DNA of 64,000 nucleotides from Burkholderia sp. WSM2232 (GTDB lineage: Bacteria; Pseudomonadota; Gammaproteobacteria; Burkholderiales; Burkholderiaceae): NCBI RefSeq assembly GCF_000472545.1, contig NZ_AWZV01000005.1:62001-126000 (forward strand), in the 5' to 3' direction. The first letter of the stretch is position 1; each line of letters opens with the position of its first letter. The position numbers and the translations under genes are program-made. The notes below the pieces were generated by a model, which worked only from the letters and a program-made list of their open reading frames with translations, searched no databases and was not told the origin of the DNA. Positions 7,178-16,097 of this stretch are shown piece by piece.

Positions 7178-9150
7178 CAGTGTCCTCCTTGTGCTGTAGA
7201 CCGGGCTTGCAACGCGCGCTCACCGTGCGTCACACAGGCTCGGCGGGAATCTTGCAGCTTGCCCGGCGCAGGCGCGGCCGGAAGCCAGACTGTGAATATG
7301 CTCCCGCCTGCCTCGCGCGCGGCGGCCGAGACACGACCTCCGTGAGTCGTGACGATCGTCCGGACGATCGAGAGCCCGAGACCCATGCCATGCGGCTTGG
7401 TGGTGTAAAGCGAGTCGAACAGACGCTTTGTCGCGTCGGCAGGGATGCCGTGTCCCCGGTCAGCCACGGTCAGTTCGAATCCTGATCCCGACAGTCGGGT
7501 TGAGACGCGCAATATCCTGTCGGGCGCGGGCGTGCCCTCCATCGCGTCCATTGCATTGATGGCGAGATTGATCAATACCTGTTGCAACTGCACGCGGTCG
7601 CCCTGCACCACGGCGTTTTCGGCTGACATGACCGCTTCTATGACAATCTGGCGCCGACGGGCTTCGAGATCGAGCAGGGCAAGCGCCTCATCGAATGTCG
7701 AATTCAGATTGAGCGCGTCGAGCTTCGTCGTATGCTTTTGTAGCAATGCCCGCAGTCGTTGCACGACCTGATCCGCGCGCAATGCGTCGCGGCGAATGTC
7801 AGCGAGTATCAGATGCAGCTCACCGGTTTCAGGCTCGCCCTTGAGCATGATGCCTGCGGCGTCTGCGTTGCTGAGTATGGCGCCAAGCGGTTGCCCGACT
7901 TCGTGTGCAATCGAGGCACTCAGTTCGCCAGCCGAAGCGAAGCGCGCCGCGCGGGCCAATTCGTCGAGGCGCAGCGTCGCTTCTTCTTCGGCGAGCCGAC
8001 GCTGTCGCCGCTGCCAGAGCAGCGCGGCGATAGTCAGTGCCTGCAGCATGACGACGGCGACGGCGCTCAGCACGACTCCCTTGTACTCGCGCCACAGCGA
8101 AGGTGGCACGTTGACCAGCTCGCAGCGTTCAGGCAATGCCGCTGTCGCCAACCCGAGCTTCTCGAACATCCTCACGTCTGCGATACAGCGCGGCGCGCTG
8201 GCAGGGATAGTGGCGCCTTGCAGCGGTGCCTTGCCAAGCAGGATCGACGCTGCGAGCGAGCCCGTGAGACGCCCATTGGCCTCGAAGTCGACCACGGATC
8301 CCGCCGCGACCCCGTGACCCATGTAGGTCGGATACCAGCCGTAGATCGGAGCGTTCGACGCTTGCGCCAAGGGGGCGACAACCTCGTAGGGGAAATAGGT
8401 TCGACCGTTATTGTCGCGATACATGGTCGTGTAGAGGACAGCGGTATCGCGATCGAGCGCGGCAAGACGTTGCTGTAGATCGGGCACGGTCAAGCCGCTC
8501 CAGACGTCGACACTCCAGGCGCGGGATTGGCGCGCGCGTGCCGTCTCAACAGCGCGTTGGGCGAAGCGGAGATCCAGCTTGGTCGCGCCCGATACGACGA
8601 CGAGACGCCGCGCACGCGGCTGCAACCTCTCGGCGATTGCAAGCGTGCCGCCCACGTCAAGATTGACCGGCAAGTGGGCGAACTCCGGTGGGATGTCCGG
8701 TCGCCGTGTATCAGCGACGCTGGATATAACCACTGGTGCGCCCGGCCAGATTTCGTCGTGATAGCGCCTCGTAAAATCCAGTGCAAAATCGGCGAGGCCA
8801 ATCACAATGTCGACTTGCCGGTGTTCATACTTTCTCTTCATGAGTGCGAGAAAGCTCGGCATCAGATCGGAGGTTCCAAAGCGGAGGTCATCCAGCGAGT
8901 CGGTGTAAAACTCGACGCCGTCCGGCGCAGCAGAGGCAATCGAACTGCGAATTGCAAGAATCTGTTCCTGAGCCGCTGGCTGCGTGGGGTCCGCGCCGGG
9001 CAAAATGACGACGCGCCACGTGTGTCCGGCATAAGCACACGAGGAAAATGCCAGTATTAAAACAACTAGCCAGCGCACGGCGAGAGCGGGCTCGAACGCA
9101 GGTAGCGCGAGAGTGCTCCCAACCAACCTCGAAGCGCATTCGTCTTTCAT
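7177..9150 (-). CDS. Sensor histidine kinase with ABC-substrate-binding-like periplasmic sensor
   Basis: 657 aa. A hydrophobic N-terminal segment (about residues 24-41) acts as signal or first membrane helix. Residues 45-330 look like the ABC_sub_bind type of periplasmic domain (VIGLADFALDF, NLDVGGTLAIAERLQP, GWYPTYMGHGVAAGSVVDF). A second helix at about 355-378 precedes the kinase core: H-box SIAHEVGQPLGAIL, N-box QVLINLAINAMDAM, G1 DRGHGIP and G2 GMGLGLSIV. It phosphorylates the FixJ-type regulator encoded next. The sensor fold suggests direct recognition of a small periplasmic ligand; given the neighbouring sulfatases the ligand might be an organosulfate or its product, which is inference. 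Confidence 0.87.
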   Translation of the reverse strand: MKDECASRLVGSTLALPAFEPALAVRWLVVLILAFSSCAYAGHTWRVVILPGADPTQPAAQEQILAIRSSIASAAPDGVEFYTDSLDDLRFGTSDLMPSFLALMKRKYEHRQVDIVIGLADFALDFTRRYHDEIWPGAPVVISSVADTRRPDIPPEFAHLPVNLDVGGTLAIAERLQPRARRLVVVSGATKLDLRFAQRAVETARARQSRAWSVDVWSGLTVPDLQQRLAALDRDTAVLYTTMYRDNNGRTYFPYEVVAPLAQASNAPIYGWYPTYMGHGVAAGSVVDFEANGRLTGSLAASILLGKAPLQGATIPASAPRCIADVRMFEKLGLATAALPERCELVNVPPSLWREYKGVVLSAVAVVMLQALTIAALLWQRRQRRLAEEEATLRLDELARAARFASAGELSASIAHEVGQPLGAILSNADAAGIMLKGEPETGELHLILADIRRDALRADQVVQRLRALLQKHTTKLDALNLNSTFDEALALLDLEARRRQIVIEAVMSAENAVVQGDRVQLQQVLINLAINAMDAMEGTPAPDRILRVSTRLSGSGFELTVADRGHGIPADATKRLFDSLYTTKPHGMGLGLSIVRTIVTTHGGRVSAAAREAGGSIFTVWLPAAPAPGKLQDSRRACVTHGERALQARSTAQGGH

Positions 9151-9558
9151 GAGTGTCGGCGCAGATAGACGACGCCCACACTATGCCTGGAAATCGATCA
9201 TTCGAAAAGAGTTTCGTATGAAAGATGTCTGGCAAACACTATACGATTGGCTCACCTGAATGAATTGGCATTGCAAAATAACACTGGCCCATGTGCAAAA
9301 GGTCGAATGAGCCGGCTCTATTCGCAAAGCGCGTATCGACCCATGCGATATAAATGGAAATTGGCGGGTTAATGGCGCTGCATTATGTCTTGCCTGGCCC
9401 ATTGCCGGCTTTCCGAAACGGGCCTTCAATCAGCCTTGCCCCAAGGTCAGCAGCACATGATTGAGACGCAGGCACAATGCATGCTTCGCTATCCTGAAGT
9501 GCTGTTCACAAGCACGTATTATGCAGTCGTCCTGAGCATGACACCTTGTGTCGGCGTA
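9151..9558. other. Intergenic region upstream of the histidine kinase gene
   Basis: About 400 bp, locally AT-richer than its surroundings, holding the presumed kinase promoter. A partial element TTGCCCCAAGG at 9436-9446 resembles the first eleven bases of the shared operator but lacks the second arm. No gene recognised. Confidence 0.4.
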
Positions 9559-10071
9559 TCAATCTGGCGGGATCGGGAGCGGTCCGAAGAACATCGCTTT
9601 GAGCCTCCGGCGGCCGATTACTCTGGCGAGTTCCGCAATGACCGCGTACATGAGGATCAACGTGACGAGCAGTATCTGGATAGCCCAGAAGCGTGGCCAG
9701 TTGATCCCGCTCATGAGATCGTGGTGGGCCGCGACGATCGTTGGCGCCTCTTTCCAGTAGTCGTACAGCCGTTCCAGATAGTGCACGAGCAGCGCGACAA
9801 GCGCGTAGATCAGGGTCTTCCACGCGACGTTCCACACTAGCGGTTTTTCCGGAAACCGGTTGATGAACGGCAGCATGTCCGCTACGAGGACGGATTTGCC
9901 GAGAATAAGCGAGGCGATCAGCACCGATGCCGTGGTGGGAAGCGGTATGCCCGTACCTTTGATCATCAGCGCTCGAATCAACGTGACGACGTGAAGAATG
10001 ACAAAAAAGAACAGTGTGGGCGGAAGGACCTTCATAAATTCATGCTTGAGCTTGCCGGGCAACGTACTCAT
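9559..10071 (-). CDS. Integral membrane protein of unknown function
   Basis: 170 aa from the ATG at 10071 (MSTLPGKLKHEF); a GAGG lies 9 nt upstream. Four predicted membrane helices: residues about 16-36 (TLFFFVILHVVTLIRAL), 45-65, 84-102 (TLIYALVALLVHYL) and 128-150 (ILLVTLILMYAVIAEL). The short charged stretches between them contain conserved-looking PEKPLVWNVAWKT. I do not recognise the family by name. It is transcribed away from the alkyl sulfatase gene, so both share the intergenic region 10072-10338 with its TTGCCCC operator element, and may be controlled by the same two-component system. Confidence 0.65.
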   Translation of the reverse strand: MSTLPGKLKHEFMKVLPPTLFFFVILHVVTLIRALMIKGTGIPLPTTASVLIASLILGKSVLVADMLPFINRFPEKPLVWNVAWKTLIYALVALLVHYLERLYDYWKEAPTIVAAHHDLMSGINWPRFWAIQILLVTLILMYAVIAELARVIGRRRLKAMFFGPLPIPPD

Positions 10072-10218
10072 GACACGAACCTCGCATTTCACTATTGCTG
10101 AAAGCCACCGGACGTGGCAGCCGTCATAGCGACGCACAGGCCGATTTCTTTAGAGCAGGACACCTGCGCAATCTAATGTAGCGGTCCTCGCAGTGAAAGG
10201 GAAGGCTCAGTTGGGATA

Positions 10219-10246
10219 TTGCCCCAAGGGGCAATTGTGTTGCCCC
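10219..10246 (+). promoter_or_regulatory. Operator-like element of the TTGCCCC family, copy 2
   Basis: Dyad TTGCCCCAAGGGGCAA at 10219-10234 (seven-base perfect arms around AA), then five bases, then a direct half-site TTGCCCC at 10240-10246. It lies 92 bp before the alkyl sulfatase start. It matches copy 1 at 24 of 28 positions, including spacing. Confidence 0.72.
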
Positions 10247-10338
10247 AAGTACCTATGGCGTCAGCACGGCGGGCTGTGGGAAAAATAGCGTTGACGTCGA
10301 TCAGCAGTCGCTGTCGTTCATCCATAACGGAGGCCATG

Positions 10339-12390
10339 ATGTCTGAACCGAAACAACCGTCTGAACCGGGTGCGCGCAGAGCGTTTCTGAAGAACGTCGC
10401 GGTCGCCGGTGCTGCAACTGGATTGTCAGGCGTCATGGGGGAGGCACTGGCGCAGACGACCTCGGTACGGTCGGGGAGCGCGGCCAACAAACCGGCAACG
10501 CGCGCCACACTGGAAATCAACAGGCAATACGCCGAATTCCTTTCATTCGCCGACGCGCAGGACTTCGAGGATGCGAGCCGCGGACTGGTCGCAACGCTGC
10601 CCGAGCCTGTGATTATCGCGGGAAAAGGAGATTTTCCGGCATGGGATCTGAAGCAATTTGCGTTTGTCAGTGGAGGCCCCGAAAACAACGCTCCGCCGAC
10701 AGTGAACCCGAGCCTCTGGCGTAACGCCAAGCTCAACATGCATCATGGTCTCTTCCAGGTCGTCGACGGCATCTGGCAGGTTCGCGGATATGACCTCTCG
10801 GTCATGAGCATTATCCGCGGCAATCAGGGCTGGATTGTCGTCGACCCGTTCGTCACGGCGGACGTCGCCACGGCTGTCTGGAAGCAACTGGTCATTCCTC
10901 ATCTGGGCGACAAACCGATCACGCATGTCATCTATACGCACAGCCATGTGGACCATTACGGCGGCGTACGGGGCCTCGTCAGCGAAGAGGACGTGAGCGC
11001 CGGCAAGGTGAAGATCGTGGCGCCAGCCGGCTTCACGGAGGCGGCGGTGGGCGAAAACATCATAGCCGGCAATGCGATGGGCCGACGCGCGAGTTACATG
11101 TATGGCTCGCTCCTGTCGCGCAACCCGACTGGAGGTGTGGATGGGGGCCTCGGCAAGACGACATCGGTCGGCACGATCACGCTGATCACGCCGACCCTCT
11201 TCGCGGAGAAGACGGGGCAGAGCATGACGCTGGACGGTGTGGACATGACGATATTGATGGCACCGGAGTCGGAGGCGCCCTCGGAATTCATGTTCTATCT
11301 CCCCAGATACAAGGCGTTTTGCGCTGCGGAAGATGCGACGCATACGCTGCACAATCTCTATACGTTGCGCGGCGCCAAAGTTCGCGATGCACTGCTGTGG
11401 TCCAAGTACCTGCAGGCTTCCATCGACATGTTCGGTGGCGACGCACAAGTGCTGTTCGCGTCGCACTACTGGCCGACCTGGGGCAACGATCGCATTGTTT
11501 CTTTTCTGAGTGCGCAGCGCGACATGTACCGCTATCTGCACGACCAGACCATGCGTCTTGCGAACTCGGGGCTGACGCCGCTCGAAATCGGCGAGCAGAT
11601 CCGCTTGCCCGATAGTCTCGCGAAACGCTGGTATTGCCGCAGCTACTATGGCACGGTGTATCACGACGTGGTCGCGCAATACAACCTGCGTCTCGGCTTT
11701 TTCGACGGCGTGCCCGCAAACCTGCACCGGCTGCCGCCGGTGGAAAACGGCAAGCGCTATGTCGAGTTCATGGGAGGCGCCGCTGCTGTTCTCAGCAAGG
11801 CACAGGCGTACTACGACAAAGGCGAGTATCGCTGGGTGGCGGAGGTCGTCAATCATGTGGTGTTCAGCGATCCGGGAAATACGGCGGCAAAGCAGATGCT
11901 CGCGGATGCATACGAGCAGCTCGGCTATCAGTCGGAGTCCGCTCCGTGGCGAAATTTCTATCTCACCGGCGCACAGGAACTGCGCGGTGGCATCAGGAAG
12001 GTGCCCGCGCCGGCGCCCCAAAGTCCGGATACGATTCGCGCAATGCCGCTCGACATGTTTCTCGACTTCCTCGGCATCCGGCTAAACGGCGAGCGTGCGG
12101 CGGGCAAATCGGTATTGCTCAACCTCACGTTGACCGACACCAAAGAGAATTACGTGGTGGGCGTCGAGAACAGCGCGATTCACTACTCGAAGGGAAGATC
12201 GTCCAACTCCGCGAACGCGTCGATCACCATGACGCGCGCCAATCTGAACAACGTGATGCTTGGCTCTACCACCATCCAGAAACTGGTGATGTCGGGCGAC
12301 GCGAAAATCGATGGTGATAGCCAGAAGCTCGGAGAGTTCATCTCCTGGCTCGACAACTTTGAGTTCTATTTCAACATCGTGACGCCCTGA
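10339..12390 (+). CDS. Tat-exported MBL-fold alkyl sulfatase (SdsA1/BDS1-like)
   Basis: 683 aa from the ATG at 10339, placed five bases after GGAGG. The N-terminus has a twin-arginine signal (RRAFLK at 13-18, hydrophobic region, ALAQ cleavage at about 37-40). The Zn-binding motif THSHVDHYGG is at 200-209. A middle helical dimerisation domain and a C-terminal SCP2-like domain (about residues 580-683) complete the architecture of group III alkyl sulfatases that hydrolyse SDS-type primary alkyl sulfates to alcohol and sulfate. It is followed by a 182-aa gene and an arylsulfatase gene, and preceded by the two-component operator. Function well supported; whether substrate is a primary or secondary alkyl sulfate is not decided here. 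Confidence 0.88.
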   Translation: MSEPKQPSEPGARRAFLKNVAVAGAATGLSGVMGEALAQTTSVRSGSAANKPATRATLEINRQYAEFLSFADAQDFEDASRGLVATLPEPVIIAGKGDFPAWDLKQFAFVSGGPENNAPPTVNPSLWRNAKLNMHHGLFQVVDGIWQVRGYDLSVMSIIRGNQGWIVVDPFVTADVATAVWKQLVIPHLGDKPITHVIYTHSHVDHYGGVRGLVSEEDVSAGKVKIVAPAGFTEAAVGENIIAGNAMGRRASYMYGSLLSRNPTGGVDGGLGKTTSVGTITLITPTLFAEKTGQSMTLDGVDMTILMAPESEAPSEFMFYLPRYKAFCAAEDATHTLHNLYTLRGAKVRDALLWSKYLQASIDMFGGDAQVLFASHYWPTWGNDRIVSFLSAQRDMYRYLHDQTMRLANSGLTPLEIGEQIRLPDSLAKRWYCRSYYGTVYHDVVAQYNLRLGFFDGVPANLHRLPPVENGKRYVEFMGGAAAVLSKAQAYYDKGEYRWVAEVVNHVVFSDPGNTAAKQMLADAYEQLGYQSESAPWRNFYLTGAQELRGGIRKVPAPAPQSPDTIRAMPLDMFLDFLGIRLNGERAAGKSVLLNLTLTDTKENYVVGVENSAIHYSKGRSSNSANASITMTRANLNNVMLGSTTIQKLVMSGDAKIDGDSQKLGEFISWLDNFEFYFNIVTP

Positions 12391-12397
12391 GGTGGCT

Positions 12398-12946
12398 ATG
12401 TGTGCGATTTGCGACTTCAAGATCGAATTCGGTGTCGGACATCCGCAGGCGCTGGCCGTGGCCGTTGCGACGAGGAGAGCGATCGAGGCTGGCTTGCTAC
12501 GGCAACTCGAGATCGAGGAAGGGGCACTCGCGCAGGCTCGCATGCGAATGACGGCAGTCGACACGCTCAAGGATTTGCAAAGCCGTGTGCAGCAGGCGTT
12601 GACAGCCGAAGAACTCCAAAGCCTGCCGGACTTTTACATTTTGCTGATCGAGAACGAAACGTGGGGTTTTTTTCACGCGACTGAAGATGGCTTCGACCCT
12701 GACATCATGCCGGAGCCTCCTGACGTTCTCTCCGAAGACGTCGAAGCCAGGAGCCTGGTGATAGTGACGTCTCAAGTGGCGATGCAGGCGTGGCTCGATA
12801 CGGAAATAGACACAGCGCAGTTGCAGTCGGAATCGCTGCTGTTCATGGACGGACCGCTTGCACGGCGCAGTGCTCTGCTGTCGATGCTGGCCACGAGCGC
12901 CGCGATCACGGTTGCGGAGCCGGTCACGGTGCCCTTGATGGAATAG
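12398..12946 (+). CDS. Protein of unknown function downstream of alkyl sulfatase
   Basis: 182 aa from the ATG at 12398, which follows GAGG by five bases and is 7 bp from the sulfatase stop, so co-transcribed. A GTG two codons earlier is possible. The product begins MCAICDFKIEFG, with a CxxC motif, and is soluble without signal peptide. The central part is helical and charged (LKDLQSRVQQALTAEELQSLPDF), followed by an acidic stretch rich in proline and aspartate. I do not recognise the family. Tight linkage suggests an accessory role in sulfatase expression or metabolism. Confidence 0.6.
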   Translation: MCAICDFKIEFGVGHPQALAVAVATRRAIEAGLLRQLEIEEGALAQARMRMTAVDTLKDLQSRVQQALTAEELQSLPDFYILLIENETWGFFHATEDGFDPDIMPEPPDVLSEDVEARSLVIVTSQVAMQAWLDTEIDTAQLQSESLLFMDGPLARRSALLSMLATSAAITVAEPVTVPLME

Positions 12947-13084
12947 ATCGAAGTGCGGGCATGCTTGCTCAGCGTGCGCGTCGTGGCCGCGAGGGGCATC
13001 TTCCGCCGATCTTTGTCGACGCAATGCGGTTTAAAAGTACCAGAGTCATATGAAGTATCGTATCGATCGAAACCGAGGGCAAAC

Positions 13085-14773
13085 ATGATGAAACCTGAAA
13101 CATGCTTTGCAGTGCGTGACAAGCCTGTCAAACGTGCGCCTTTTGCTTTGGTGACGACAGCCCTCTTGAGCGTTGCGATAAACGGGCACGCGCAAACGGA
13201 CACTCAACAGTCCAGCAAGCCCAATATCGTACTGATCGTGGGAGACGATGTGGGCTGGGGCGACCTGGGCGTATACGGTGGTGGCGAAGGCCGCGGCATC
13301 CCAACGCCGAACCTCGACAGGATGGCCGACGAAGGCATGACGTTTTTCGACTTCTATGGCCAGCCGAGTTGCACACCGGGGCGTGCGGCCATGCAGACCG
13401 GGCGTAACCCCAACCGCAGCGGCATGACGACAGTGGCATTTCAAGGGCAGGGTGGCGGTCTGCCGCGTGCTGAATGGACACTGGCGTCGGTATTGAAGCT
13501 CGCGCACTACAACACGTATTTCACGGGCAAATGGCACCTCGGCGAGTCGGACTATGCGCTACCCAATGCACAAGGCTACGACGACATGAGATACGTCGGG
13601 CTGTACCATTTGAACGCCTACACATACTCTGATCCAAAATGGTTTCCCGATATGGACCAGAAGACTCGCGACCTGTTCGTGAAGGTGACGAAGGGTATGC
13701 TTTCCGGCAAGGCAGGCGCACAGGCGCGCGAAGACTTCAAAGTAAATGGTCAATACGAGAACACACCCGAGAAAGGCGTGGTCGGTATTCCGTTTGTCGA
13801 TCGTTACATCGAAAAGGCGGCACTCGACTATATCGACGAAGCCGCGCAAAAGGGACAGCCGTTCTTTATCAACGTCAACTTCATGAAAGTCCATCAGCCG
13901 AATCTTCCTGATCCGGACTACGTCGGCAAATCGCTGTCGAAATCGAAGTACGCGGATTCGCTCGTGGAACTCGACGCGCGGGTCGGTCACATCATGGACA
14001 AGCTGCGCGAGAAAGGGCTCGACAAGAACACGCTCGTCGTCTTTACCACGGACAACGGCGCGTGGCAGGACGTCTATCCGGACGCTGGTTACACACCGTT
14101 GCGCGGCACGAAGGGAACCGACCGGGAGGGCGGCTCACGCGTTCCTGCCATCGCCTGGTGGCCAGGCAAGATCAAGGAACATTCGAGAAACTACGACATC
14201 GTGGGCGGCCTCGATCTGATGGCGACGTTCGCTGCGGTGGCTGGTGTGGAACTGCCCAAGAACGACCGCGAAGGCAAGCCCATTATTTTCGACAGCTATG
14301 ACATGTCGCCTGTTCTGTTCGGCACCGGCAAAAGCAGGCGCACCGCATGGTTCTACTTCACGGAGAACGAGTTGACTCCGGGGGCGGTGCGCGTCGGACA
14401 GTTCAAGGCTGTGTTCAACCTGCGCGGCGACGGGGGCACCGACACCGGCGCCCTGGCCGTCGACTCGAATCTGGGCTGGAAGGGGCCCGAGAAGTACGTT
14501 GCAACCGTGCCGCAGGTGTTCGACCTGTATCAGGATCCACAGGAACGGTACGATATCTTCATGAACAATTACACCGAACATACGTGGACGCTGGTGGCAT
14601 TCAATGCCGCAGTGAAGGAGCAGATGCAGACGTATGTGAAGTATCCGCCCCGCAAGCTGCAGAGCGAGGGATATTCAGGGCCGATCACACTTACTCAGTA
14701 TCAGCGGTTCAAGTACATTCGGGACGAACTCGACAAGGGGGGCTTCAGCATTCCGCTGCCGAGCGGGAACTGA
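13085..14773 (+). CDS. Exported arylsulfatase (FGly-type sulfatase)
   Basis: 562 aa from the ATG at 13085, five bases after GAGGG. A signal peptide (residues about 1-36, AINGHAQ end) targets the periplasm. The mature protein begins with the sulfatase start PNIVLIVGDDVGWGDLG, whose Asp pair binds calcium, and carries CTPGR with Cys96 as the residue converted to formylglycine, so it depends on a maturation enzyme not encoded here. Further family features are TGKWHLGE, FFINVNFMKVHQP and VVFTTDNGAW. It lies 138 bp after the preceding gene and likely belongs to the same organosulfate utilisation unit, releasing sulfate from aryl or related sulfate esters. Confidence 0.9.
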   Translation: MMKPETCFAVRDKPVKRAPFALVTTALLSVAINGHAQTDTQQSSKPNIVLIVGDDVGWGDLGVYGGGEGRGIPTPNLDRMADEGMTFFDFYGQPSCTPGRAAMQTGRNPNRSGMTTVAFQGQGGGLPRAEWTLASVLKLAHYNTYFTGKWHLGESDYALPNAQGYDDMRYVGLYHLNAYTYSDPKWFPDMDQKTRDLFVKVTKGMLSGKAGAQAREDFKVNGQYENTPEKGVVGIPFVDRYIEKAALDYIDEAAQKGQPFFINVNFMKVHQPNLPDPDYVGKSLSKSKYADSLVELDARVGHIMDKLREKGLDKNTLVVFTTDNGAWQDVYPDAGYTPLRGTKGTDREGGSRVPAIAWWPGKIKEHSRNYDIVGGLDLMATFAAVAGVELPKNDREGKPIIFDSYDMSPVLFGTGKSRRTAWFYFTENELTPGAVRVGQFKAVFNLRGDGGTDTGALAVDSNLGWKGPEKYVATVPQVFDLYQDPQERYDIFMNNYTEHTWTLVAFNAAVKEQMQTYVKYPPRKLQSEGYSGPITLTQYQRFKYIRDELDKGGFSIPLPSGN

Positions 14774-14880
14774 CCGTTGCCGCGCTGCACGGCCGGCTTT
14801 GGCGCGGCTGTCCAGCGCTCGATGCGCACACCGGGTCTATAACCCGGTTGCATCAACTGATTGAACGTGGGGCAATAACA

Positions 14881-15981
14881 ATGTACGTGAGCGAACATCA
14901 CATGCGTGCATGGCCAGTGCTGCGTCGTCTTCGAGCGTGGATCGTCGGCGCGTGCCTGGTTTTGAGCGCCTGTGCGAGCGACCAGCCGCAGCCAGGGGCC
15001 GGCACGCCGGCCGCGAGTCCACAACAGGTGCTCGTGGGCGAGCCGTCGGCCGCGGCCCTGCCGTCGTGGCAGGAAGGCGCAGCACGTGCCGCGATTCTCG
15101 CGTTCATTGGCGATGTAACGCGACCCGGGTCCGCGAACTATGTGCCGCCCGAGGCGCGCATCGCGGTATTCGACAACGACGGCACGCTGTGGAGCGAACA
15201 GCCCATGCCGTTCCAGTTGTCGTTCATGGTCGAAACATTGAAGGCCGCTGCGCCCAGGCACCCGGAGTGGCAAAAAGATCCCGTCTTCAAGGCGCTACTC
15301 GCGCACGACACAGAAGTGCTCGCCAAAAACCAGAAAGCGCTTCTGCAGATGATCGCGGTGGCCAACAGCGGCATGACGACGGACGAATATGACCAGTCCA
15401 TTCGCAACTGGCTCGCGAGCGCGAAACACCCAACCCTGCAGCGGCGTTACACCGAACTCGTCTATCGCCCGCAACTGGAGTTGCTCGGTCTGCTCAGGGC
15501 AAGCGGATTCAGAATATGGATCGTGTCGGGCGGGACGGCTGAATTCATGCGCGTGTGGGTGACCGACGCGTATGGCATTCCGCCTGACAGGGTGGTGGGT
15601 ACGCAGGAGAAGCTGAAGTACGAAGTGCGCGACGGCAAGCCAGTACTCGTGCGCGGGGCCGGCTTTGATTTCGTGGACGACGGCCCCGGAAAACCCGTCG
15701 GTATATTTCGCGCGATAGGCGCTCGCCCGATCCTCGCGTTCGGCAATTCCGACGGTGATCGGGAAATGCTTGAATACACCGCGGGCGGCCCCGGCAAAAC
15801 GCTCGCACTGCTGCTACATCACGACGATGCAGAGCGGGAGTTCGCGTACGACCGCAAGTCTTCGTTAGCGCGGCTTGACAGAGCGTGGGACCAGGCACTT
15901 GCCCGCGGCTGGGTTGTCGTCAGCATGAAGCAGGACTGGAAGACTGTGTATGCCGCGCCGAAGGCCGGCGCTGCGCAGTAG
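14881..15981 (+). CDS. HAD-superfamily phosphatase-like lipoprotein
   Basis: 366 aa from the ATG at 14881. The N-terminus has a signal peptide with lipobox LSAC (Cys31), so the mature protein is lipid-anchored. The HAD motif I FDNDGT is at 97-102 with both catalytic aspartates (Asp98, Asp100); motif II is the serine in WIVSGGT and motif IV is GNSDGDREML. It is a periplasmic hydrolase probably acting on phosphate esters. It lies 107 bp behind the arylsulfatase on the same strand, and this arylsulfatase-HAD pairing suggests joint removal of sulfate and phosphate groups from exogenous substrates. Substrate unknown. Confidence 0.8.
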   Translation: MYVSEHHMRAWPVLRRLRAWIVGACLVLSACASDQPQPGAGTPAASPQQVLVGEPSAAALPSWQEGAARAAILAFIGDVTRPGSANYVPPEARIAVFDNDGTLWSEQPMPFQLSFMVETLKAAAPRHPEWQKDPVFKALLAHDTEVLAKNQKALLQMIAVANSGMTTDEYDQSIRNWLASAKHPTLQRRYTELVYRPQLELLGLLRASGFRIWIVSGGTAEFMRVWVTDAYGIPPDRVVGTQEKLKYEVRDGKPVLVRGAGFDFVDDGPGKPVGIFRAIGARPILAFGNSDGDREMLEYTAGGPGKTLALLLHHDDAEREFAYDRKSSLARLDRAWDQALARGWVVVSMKQDWKTVYAAPKAGAAQ

Positions 15982-16097
15982 AGCCGCATGACCGGGCGCT
16001 TACCCGGAGACAGAACGCGAGCGACATCCGCAACACCGTGGTCGAGCGCCCGCTGACCTGGTTTGCGACGCGGCCATCGCGGCTGGAGCTCGTCCCA

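Noticed and set aside
14869..14875. GGGGCAA half-site just before the HAD lipoprotein start
   Set aside because: A seven-base match is expected by chance many times in this window and here it coincides with the ribosome-binding region; no second arm.
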